A DNA stretch of 64,000 bases from Catellatospora citrea. GTDB lineage: Bacteria > Actinomycetota > Actinomycetes > Mycobacteriales > Micromonosporaceae. Shown here piece after piece: positions 58,181 to 64,000 of the stretch. Each line of letters begins with the position of its first letter. Position 1 is the first letter of the stretch. Made by a program: the position numbers and the translations under genes. The DNA is taken from NCBI RefSeq assembly GCF_003610235.1, contig NZ_RAPR01000001.1, forward strand, positions 5,394,001 through 5,458,000. The letters run 5' to 3'. Under the pieces are notes generated by a model. That model was not told the origin of the DNA. It did no database searches and saw only the letters and a list, made by a program, of their open reading frames with translations.

Positions 58181-58753
58181 TCAGAGGGTGGTGTGGAGGC
58201 GGAGTTGGGGGACCAGGAGGTCGTCCACGTCGAGGGCGCGGGTGGCGCCGTCGGGGGCCCAGCCGGCCGAGGTGAGGAACTTGCGGGTCGCGGCGTCGGC
58301 GTCGAAGGCCCAGCACACGGCGCTGTCGAAGCCGTCGCCGCGCCACAGGTCGACGCTGGCCGCCAGCAGTCGGCTGCCGTGGCCGCGCCGGCCCCAGCGG
58401 GGCTCGACCAGCATGTCGGTGACGGCCGCCACGTTCGCGCGCTCGGGGGTGTGATCCTCGTCGGCGGCCAGCGCCCCGTCGTCGAAGGGACCGGAGGCCG
58501 CGAAACCCACCACGTATTCTTGGACGGCCTGCTCGACCGCGTTCTGCTCGACGGCGACGAGGACCCGGTGGCGGGCGGTGGGGGGCGCGGTGACCGCGTC
58601 AGCCCAGCGCAACGCCAGGAACGCCTCGTCGATCTCGTCCAGGACGTGTTTGGGCAGCACCCGGCGATAGGCGACCCGCCAGGTCGCCAACTGGATACGT
58701 GCGATCTCGCCGGCGTCGTCGGGACGCGCCGGTCGGACGAACCCGACTGCCAC
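58181..58753 (-). CDS. GNAT N-acetyltransferase
   Basis: 190 residues from GTG 58753, 6 nt after TACGCT on the minus strand. The GNAT fold has FVRPARPDDAGEIARIQLATWRVAY at the start and VTDMLVEPRWGRRGHGSRLLAASVDLW (R/Q-x-x-G-x-G) in the acetyl-CoA site. Substrate unknown. Divergent from the GT87 gene. Confidence 0.85.
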   Translation of the reverse strand: MAVGFVRPARPDDAGEIARIQLATWRVAYRRVLPKHVLDEIDEAFLALRWADAVTAPPTARHRVLVAVEQNAVEQAVQEYVVGFAASGPFDDGALAADEDHTPERANVAAVTDMLVEPRWGRRGHGSRLLAASVDLWRGDGFDSAVCWAFDADAATRKFLTSAGWAPDGATRALDVDDLLVPQLRLHTTL

Positions 58754-58800
58754 GCCCGAAGCGTACCGAGCCCATCCGGGCACTGATCAGGAGGTCGACC

Positions 58801-60042
58801 TTGAGCCGCGGACGGCAGATCGCGACCGTGTCGGCACTGGCCGCCGCGGCGCTGGTGTTCGTCGCGTTCTTCGCGCAGCGGCACGGCTTCTTCGACCTGA
58901 ACGTCTACTACGGCGCCGTCCGGTTCTGGACCAACGGTGGCGAGATCTACGACTTCGTCCGGCCCAACAGCACGTACGGCTTCACGTACCCGCCGTTCGC
59001 GGCGCTGACCATGCTGCCGATGGCGGTGCTGTCCTGGCCCGCCGCGATCGTGGTGAGTTCGGTCGCGACGGCGCTGGTCACCTGGTGGCTGCTGCGGCTG
59101 CTGCTCGGCCCGGTGATCGCGGCCCAGCGCTGGACGCCGTGGTTCGCGGTGGCGGTGGCGCTGTGCCTGGTCGCGGTGTACGAGCCGATGCGCGAGACCT
59201 TCCTGTTCGGGCAGGTCAACATGCTGCTGCTCGGGCTGGTCGCGGCGGACCTGCTGCTGTTCACGCGCAAGGGCAGCAGGTGGGGCGGCGTGGGCATCGG
59301 CCTGGCCACGGCGATCAAGCTGACCCCGGGCATCTTCATCGTGTACCTGCTGGTCACCAAGCGGTGGCGGGCGGCGGCGGTGGCCAGTGGCACCGCCGCG
59401 GCGGCGACGCTGGCCGCGGGCGTGGTCGCGCCGGACGCCACGCGGGAGTTCTGGACCAGCGCGCTGTGGGACACCGACCGGGTCGGCGTGCTGTCGTTCA
59501 TCTCGAACCAGTCCCTGCAGGGCGTGGTCGCCCGGCTGACGGCGGGGCACCCGAGCAAGGCGCTGTGGGCGGTGCTCGTGGTGGCCGTGCTGGCGGTGTG
59601 GTTCGTCCGTTCCCGGGCGGCGGTGGCGCGCGGTGACGAGGTCGCCGGGCTCGCCTTCACCGGCATCATCGGCGTGCTGATCAGCCCGGTGACCTGGGTG
59701 CACCACCTGGTGTGGCTGATCCCGGCGCTGGTGCTGCTGGTCGAGCGCGCTATGGAGTCCGCCCCGCGCAGCAGGCGGCGCTGGGCGCTGCTGGGCCTGG
59801 CCGGGGTGTCGTACGTGATCCTGTCCAGCCGGGTGGTCTGGCTGTGGGAGGGCGAGGTCGGCGGGCTCGGCACGCTGCTCGGGTCGAACGCGTACGTCTG
59901 GGTGTGCCTGGCGCTGCTGTGCTGCACGCCGCTGGCGGCCGCGCCGGTCGGGTCAGCCTCGCCGGAGGGTGCAGCGCAGCTCGGGGATGTCGACGTCGCT
60001 GCCGGTCGGCCGGTACGTCGCCCGAAGACCGTCCGGGTGTAG
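58801..60042 (+). CDS. GT87-family (PimE-like) mannosyltransferase
   Basis: 413 residues from a TTG (58801) 6 nt after AGGAGG. About ten membrane helices. The GT-C catalytic Asp is in GFFDLNVYYGAV (Asp32), followed by GFTYPPFAAL and QVNMLLLGLVAAD, all typical of polyprenyl-phosphomannose-dependent alpha-mannosyltransferases. It probably builds phosphatidylinositol mannoside or lipoglycan. The last 30 codons overlap, on the other strand, the 3' end of the next GNAT gene. Confidence 0.92.
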   Translation: MSRGRQIATVSALAAAALVFVAFFAQRHGFFDLNVYYGAVRFWTNGGEIYDFVRPNSTYGFTYPPFAALTMLPMAVLSWPAAIVVSSVATALVTWWLLRLLLGPVIAAQRWTPWFAVAVALCLVAVYEPMRETFLFGQVNMLLLGLVAADLLLFTRKGSRWGGVGIGLATAIKLTPGIFIVYLLVTKRWRAAAVASGTAAAATLAAGVVAPDATREFWTSALWDTDRVGVLSFISNQSLQGVVARLTAGHPSKALWAVLVVAVLAVWFVRSRAAVARGDEVAGLAFTGIIGVLISPVTWVHHLVWLIPALVLLVERAMESAPRSRRRWALLGLAGVSYVILSSRVVWLWEGEVGGLGTLLGSNAYVWVCLALLCCTPLAAAPVGSASPEGAAQLGDVDVAAGRPVRRPKTVRV

Positions 60043-60483
60043 CCCGTGCCGGGCGTAGAAGCGCAGCGCCCGGTGGTTGTCCGCAAGCGCCCAGAGGCGC
60101 ACCTCGGGCTGCGGTAGCGCGTCGAGCGCGGCCAGCAGCAGGGTGTCGCCCGCGCCGGTGCCCCAGTGGTCGGGGTGCACGTAGATGGCGAGGATCTCGC
60201 CGAACTCCGGCTGCAGCGGGCTGCCGTCCAGCTCCTGGGCCCGGTACGGGCCGTGGCAGACGAAGCCGGTGACCGTGTCGCCGTCGAGCGCGACGAGATT
60301 GTGAAAGGGGCTGTCCGGGTCGGCCAGGCGGTCGAGCCGCCAGGCCGTCCGGGCGGGGACATCGAGTGCGGCCAGGATGTCGTCAGGCACGATTCCGGCG
60401 TACGCCACCTGCCAGGCCCGTACGTGTACCGCCGCGACCGCCGCACAGTCGGCGGGCGTCTCCGCCCGAACGATGATCCCCAT
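59953..60483 (-). CDS. GNAT N-acetyltransferase
   Basis: 176 residues; ATG 60483. GNAT motifs: IIVRAETPADCAAVAAVHVRAWQ, EILAIYVHPDHWGTGAGDTLLLAALD (acetyl-CoA loop GTGAGD) and NHRALRFYARHGLHPDG. The 3' 90 bp overlaps the end of the convergent GT87 gene. TAGGCT on the minus strand lies about 8 nt before the start. Confidence 0.9.
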   Translation of the reverse strand: MGIIVRAETPADCAAVAAVHVRAWQVAYAGIVPDDILAALDVPARTAWRLDRLADPDSPFHNLVALDGDTVTGFVCHGPYRAQELDGSPLQPEFGEILAIYVHPDHWGTGAGDTLLLAALDALPQPEVRLWALADNHRALRFYARHGLHPDGLRATYRPTGSDVDIPELRCTLRRG

Positions 60484-60561
60484 GCCCGCAGAGCCTACGA
60501 AGACCCGCCCGAGCAGGCAAAGAGGTTACGAACGCCCTGCCCACACGGTGTGAAGCGATAG

Positions 60562-60606
60562 GAAGGTGCCCTTCCGCTACACATGGCGATGTGAAGGTGC
60601 CCTTCC
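60562..60606. repeat. Degenerate family A element (copy 3)
   Basis: GAAGGTGCCCTTCC occurs as a direct repeat (60562-60575 and 60593-60606) around CGCTACACATGGCGATGT. The inner part matches family A, but the left arm is in the opposite sense, so the classic hairpin is lost or rearranged. Lies between divergent genes. Confidence 0.65.
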
Positions 60607-60646
60607 TTTCCCAGGACGTCGGGGGTGGGGGGTAGCGTCGGGCGGC

Positions 60647-61870
60647 GTGGAGACGGTGACGGTGGCGCAGGCGCGGCGGATGGCGCTGGCGGCGCAGGGG
60701 TTCGCGGATCGGGTGCCGAAGGGGCCGGTGGGGGCGCGGCATCTGCGCAAGGTGGTCGGGCGCACGGGGCTGCTGCAGATCGACTCGGTGAACGTGCTGC
60801 AGCGGGCGCATTACCTGCCTGCCTACAGCCGGATCGGGGCGTACGACCCGGCGGTGCTGGACGGGGCGAGTGCGCGGCGGCCGCGCTGGCTGTTCGAGTA
60901 CTGGGGGCACGAGGCGTCGCTGCTGCCGGTCGAGCTGCAGCCGCTGATGCGGTGGCGGATGGCGACCGCGCAGGGCGTGTGGGGCGGGCCCCGCAACATC
61001 GCGGCGCAGCGGCCCGACCTGGTGGCGTGGGTGCTGCAGGAGGTGCGCGACCGGGGGCCGGTGACCGCCGCCGTGATCGAGCAGGACGTGCCCAAGCCCA
61101 AGGACAACTGGGGCTGGAACTGGTCTGACGTGAAGAAGGCCCTGGAGTGGCTCTTCTACTCCGGCGAGATCACCTCGGCGGGCCGGACCAGCCAGTTCGC
61201 CCGGCTGTACGACCTCACCGAGCGGGTGCTGCCGGCCGCGGTGATGAGCACGCCGACCCCGGAGCCCGCGGCGGCGTACCGGGCGCTGGTCGAGATCGCC
61301 GCCCGCGCGCTGGGCGTCGCCGCCGAGCCGGAGCTGCGGGACTACTTCCGGCTGCCGCTGGCCGGGGCCCGCACCGCCGTCGCCGAGCTGGTCGAGGCGG
61401 GGGTGCTGATCCCCACCCAGATCAAGGGCTGGACGCGGCCGACCTGGCGGCATCGCGACGCCGCGCTGCCGCGCAAGGTGGCCGTGTCGACGCTGGTCAG
61501 CCCGTTCGATCCGCTGATCTGGGAGCGCTCGCGCACGGAGCGGCTGTTCGACCTGCGCTACCGGATCGAGATCTACGTGCCGCAGGAGCAGCGGGTGCAC
61601 GGCTACTACGTGCTGCCGTTCCTGCACGGCGACCGGTTCGCGGCCCGCGTCGACCTGAAGGCCGACCGCCGGGCCGGGGTGCTGCGGGTGCCTGCTGCCT
61701 GGGCCGAGCCGGGGGTGGACGAGCACGCCACGGCCGAGGCCCTGGCGGTCGAGTTGCGCCGCCTCGCGGCCTGGCTGGGCCTGGGCGAGGTGGCCGCGCC
61801 CGAGCGGGGTGATCTCGCTGCCGCGCTCGCCGACGCGGGTATGCGCGGCAGTGTAAGTTCAGAGCTGTGA
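60647..61870 (+). CDS. YcaQ/AlkX-type DNA glycosylase (winged-helix, HTH_42)
   Basis: 407 residues from GTG 60647, 8 nt after TAGCGT (60633-60638). The winged-helix crosslink-repair family is marked by RTGLLQIDSVNVLQRAHYLP, with the Q-I-D catalytic triad characteristic of the YcaQ (AlkX) group rather than the Q-x-Q of AlkZ. Later blocks: FEYWGHEASLLPVEL, PKDNWGWNWSDVKKALEWLFYSGE and LVSPFDPLIWERSRTERLF. The enzyme unhooks interstrand crosslinks or alkylated bases. Confidence 0.92.
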   Translation: METVTVAQARRMALAAQGFADRVPKGPVGARHLRKVVGRTGLLQIDSVNVLQRAHYLPAYSRIGAYDPAVLDGASARRPRWLFEYWGHEASLLPVELQPLMRWRMATAQGVWGGPRNIAAQRPDLVAWVLQEVRDRGPVTAAVIEQDVPKPKDNWGWNWSDVKKALEWLFYSGEITSAGRTSQFARLYDLTERVLPAAVMSTPTPEPAAAYRALVEIAARALGVAAEPELRDYFRLPLAGARTAVAELVEAGVLIPTQIKGWTRPTWRHRDAALPRKVAVSTLVSPFDPLIWERSRTERLFDLRYRIEIYVPQEQRVHGYYVLPFLHGDRFAARVDLKADRRAGVLRVPAAWAEPGVDEHATAEALAVELRRLAAWLGLGEVAAPERGDLAAALADAGMRGSVSSEL

Positions 61871-62385
61871 CCGAGGCCTCCGCCACCGTGACTCCGCACG
61901 GCCCGCAGTTCGCGGGCGACCCCTTCACGCCGCCTCCCGCCGACCGGATCACCCGGTTCACCGACTGGCTGCGCGCGCACACCCCGGTCTGGGCGGGTCC
62001 ACTGGCGGCGCTGGCCTGCATCGGCGGCGCGCTGACCTACACCCAGCTGGCCGACCCGGCCAACGTCGGCGCGGACGCCACGCCGACCTGCCTGGTCAAG
62101 ATGCTCACCGGGTTCGACTGTCCGGGCTGCGGCGGCACCCGCGCCGCGTGGTACCTGATGCAGGGCGACCTGCCGGCCGCGGCACGCCACCACCTGATGT
62201 TCGTCTTCGCGGTGCCGTTCCTGATCTACATGTACGTGGCCTGGGCGGGCAACACCACCTTCAAGTGGAAGCTGCCCCAGTTGAAGATCGGTCCCAAGCA
62301 CGTCGCGTTCTTCCTGGGCGCGTGGGGCGTGTTCATGGTGCTGCGCAACCTGCCCTGGGCCCCGTTCACGTACTTCTTCGTCTGA
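61867..62385 (+). CDS. DUF2752 membrane protein
   Basis: 172 residues; GTG overlaps the previous stop. The family motif is TGFDCPGCGGTRAAW with three helices (about 43-61, 105-127, 146-163). DUF2752 proteins are widespread small membrane proteins of unknown role. No neighbour suggests a function. Confidence 0.9.
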   Translation: MTEASATVTPHGPQFAGDPFTPPPADRITRFTDWLRAHTPVWAGPLAALACIGGALTYTQLADPANVGADATPTCLVKMLTGFDCPGCGGTRAAWYLMQGDLPAAARHHLMFVFAVPFLIYMYVAWAGNTTFKWKLPQLKIGPKHVAFFLGAWGVFMVLRNLPWAPFTYFFV

Positions 62386-62411
62386 CCGCTCCCGGCCGTC
62401 GCGGCGTGCGG

Positions 62412-62858
62412 TCAGCGCGTCGCCACGGCCGCGAGCACCGCGGCGAGCAGGACCCACCCGGTCAGCACGGCGGCGATGCCCGCCCGCAAGCCCGACCTCG
62501 CCCCGGCGTACGCCAGCACGGTCAGCACGACCAGCTGCACGGCGACGAGGACGGCCAGCGCGGGCAGCCCCATGATCATGGCGACGATCGCCATGCCGTC
62601 GCGCTGGTTCGGCGTACACCCGAAGCCGATGCCGTCACACGAGCCGTCGGCCTTGGTGCTCGGCAGCGTCGTGATCCACGCCAGGACCCCGCACGCCAGC
62701 AGCGCCGCCGAAGCGGCGATGATCCCGAACCCCCGCGCGACGACCGACCCCCGGCTCGGCCGGACGTCACCGGCCGCCCCGCTGTCCGGCGACGCGGCCA
62801 CCTCGGGCGTCGGCTCCCCGGCTGCGGGCATGGACTCTTCGGGCGGCACCGACGACAT
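62412..62858 (-). CDS. Hypothetical membrane protein
   Basis: 148 residues; ATG 62858. A Pro/Glu-rich N-terminus of 40 residues precedes three helices (about 42-60, 88-110, 123-145); a Cys pair in the loop (GSCDGIGFGCTP) may be oxidised. Family not recognised, similar to DUF4190-like actinobacterial proteins. Convergent with the DUF2752 gene. Confidence 0.7.
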   Translation of the reverse strand: MSSVPPEESMPAAGEPTPEVAASPDSGAAGDVRPSRGSVVARGFGIIAASAALLACGVLAWITTLPSTKADGSCDGIGFGCTPNQRDGMAIVAMIMGLPALAVLVAVQLVVLTVLAYAGARSGLRAGIAAVLTGWVLLAAVLAAVATR

Positions 62859-62913
62859 CCCGAGGACCCTACGCGACCCTGGCCACCGCGTTTGCCCGTC
62901 CCCTCGCGGCGAC

Positions 62914-62976
62914 GACCTTGTGCGGGTGACCCCCGGGCCCGATTCGGACGTGTCGTGGGGTCACCCGCGCAAGATC
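62914..62976. repeat. Intergenic inverted repeat
   Basis: Arms 62914-62933 and 62957-62976 match at 18 of 20 positions (arm GACCTTGTGCGGGTGACCCC). It lies between the hypothetical membrane gene and the DUF4097 gene, 28 bp before the latter's end. GATCTTGCGCG is shared with family E. Confidence 0.65.
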
Positions 62977-63004
62977 ATTTCGGAGCGGGAGGTGGTGGGG
63001 GAGG

Positions 63005-63817
63005 TCAGGCGGGCGTGACGCGGCGGAGCGCGATGTCGCCCGAGGCGGTGCGGACCTTGAGGGTCAGGGTGGTCGGGGTGGCCACCGCGGGTGGGGTCGC
63101 GCCGGTCATGTGCAGGTCGCTGGTGGTACGGCCGGCCGCGGTGCTCAGGTCGAGCCAGACACCGGTGCCCGCGGCCACGCCGACCTTGATGTCGCCGCTG
63201 GCCGTGTTCAGCTTGGCCTCGCCGCTGCGGGCCACGCCGATGGCGATGTCACCGGACGCGGTGAGGACCCGGGTGTCGGCGTCGGTGCCGCCCAGTTCGA
63301 CGTCGCCGCTGGCGGTGTTGGCGGTGACGGTGCCGCCGATGTGCCCGGTGCGCACGTGGCCGGAGGCGCTGGTGACGCGCAGGTGCCCGCCGACCGGGCC
63401 GAGACGCACGTTGCCGCTGGCGGTGTGGATGCTGACGTCGCCGGTCACCGGCCCGACGGTCACCTCGCCGCTGGCGGTGTGGATCACCGCGTCGTGGTAG
63501 GAGCCCTCGCACACCGTGTCGGCGGAGGCGACCTTCACCGACAGCGCGCTGCCGGTGGGCAGTTCGACGCGGACGAGCAGCCGGGCGCGGCGGAACAGCC
63601 GCCAGCCGCCGTGCTCCGGGGCCTGGACCAGCAGGTGCCGGCCCTCCTTGAAGTCGATCTTCGTCTCGCGTACGGCTTCGGCGCTGGCCTCGGAGGAGTC
63701 CATGGCGACCACGCTGACGGTGACGGTGTCGCGCTCGGTGGCGACGACTTCGAGGCGTCCGGCGGCGACGCGCAGGTCGGCGCGGATGGTGCCGTTACAG
63801 GGGAAGGTCTGGTTCAT
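63005..63817 (-). CDS. DUF4097-type beta-strand repeat protein
   Basis: 270 residues; ATG 63817 with CAGGAG upstream. From about residue 110 the protein is a series of beta units ending in TASG or SASG (HTASGEVTVGPVTGDVSIHT, NTASGDVELGG, LTASGDIAIG, NTASGDIKVG), the DUF4097 solenoid. No signal peptide is seen, so it should be cytosolic. Often linked to regulatory or toxin-antitoxin-like genes in actinomycetes; here it follows a ribbon-helix-helix gene by 12 bp. Confidence 0.88.
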   Translation of the reverse strand: MNQTFPCNGTIRADLRVAAGRLEVVATERDTVTVSVVAMDSSEASAEAVRETKIDFKEGRHLLVQAPEHGGWRLFRRARLLVRVELPTGSALSVKVASADTVCEGSYHDAVIHTASGEVTVGPVTGDVSIHTASGNVRLGPVGGHLRVTSASGHVRTGHIGGTVTANTASGDVELGGTDADTRVLTASGDIAIGVARSGEAKLNTASGDIKVGVAAGTGVWLDLSTAAGRTTSDLHMTGATPPAVATPTTLTLKVRTASGDIALRRVTPA

Positions 63818-63829
63818 GTCCGGCTCCTG

Positions 63830-64000
63830 TCAGGCCTGGGCGTAGCCGGTGATCCGGCGGCCGAGGTGGGAGGTGGGGGGCGGGGTGACCGGGCGCAGCG
63901 CGTTCGCGGTGGCGCGGACCAGCCAGGCGTTGACCGAGATGCCCTCGGCCGAGGCGGCCCGCTCGGCCGCCTCCTTGAGCTGCTCGGGCAGGCGCAGCGT
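63830..64000 (-). CDS. Ribbon-helix-helix (HicB/Arc-like) protein, C-terminal part
   Basis: 56 residues are visible before the right edge; the gene starts beyond it. LPEQLKEAAERAASAEGISV and NAWLVRATANALRP form the helix-turn-helix part of a ribbon-helix-helix DNA-binding or HicB antitoxin-like domain. It is co-directional with the DUF4097 gene 12 bp downstream and probably shares its mRNA. Confidence 0.75.
   Translation of the reverse strand, partial: TLRLPEQLKEAAERAASAEGISVNAWLVRATANALRPVTPPPTSHLGRRITGYAQA

Overview
The window is about 70% GC chromosome from an actinomycete. Genes are closely packed, many start with GTG, and stop/start overlaps such as GTGA and ATGA are frequent. Many genes look leaderless, with a TAnnnT -10 box 6-8 nt before the start codon. 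The housekeeping order resembles what I recall for Mycobacterium and other Actinobacteria: rlmN, DUF2631, dxr, rip1, ispG, GNAT, a glnA-type cluster, map, then rimP-nusA-ylxR-infB-ylxP-rbfA-nrnA-MATE-truB-ribF-rpsO-pnp-M16 protease-dapB. Gene content and the style of the intergenic palindromes suggest Micromonosporaceae, but that is an inference, not a proof.

Layout. 1-4.6 kb: end of rlmN, a DivIVA-repeat protein, DUF2631, a metallo-beta-lactamase/Rieske fusion and a small membrane protein. 4.8-14.9 kb: accessory genes (secreted subtilase, dimethylglycine-dehydrogenase-like flavoprotein, TetR/MMPL pair, Tat-exported PhoX-like protein, small membrane proteins, GNAT). 15-21.5 kb: Uma2-like protein, then dxr-rip1-ispG (MEP isoprenoid pathway plus site-2 protease), a His-rich PadR regulator and a GNAT. 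21.6-29.7 kb: a catabolic cluster (FAD amine oxidase-like gene facing a glutamine-synthetase-like, aldehyde dehydrogenase, SDR and class I amidotransferase operon), then PPOX, map and a VIT transporter. 29.8-37 kb: F420-type reductase, an IS30 element, a PadR-ABC-FtsX operon and two ferritin-like DUF4439-type genes. 37.2-57.9 kb: the translation/RNA block, cut by a second IS30 element between ylxP and rbfA. 58-64 kb: GNATs, GT87 mannosyltransferase, YcaQ-type glycosylase, DUF2752, DUF4097 and a partial ribbon-helix-helix gene.

The most interesting structure is not a gene. Intergenic gaps carry at least six families of long inverted repeats, and in several of them each arm is itself a palindrome. 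Two different IS30-family elements are each inserted in the loop of one of these hairpins, each with a 3-bp target duplication. Removing one IS and one target copy restores a 42-bp hairpin that is the exact reverse complement of another copy about 0.8 kb away. A second element occurs as an inverted pair around dapB. These look like REP-like elements that may act as bidirectional terminators and as IS30 landing sites.
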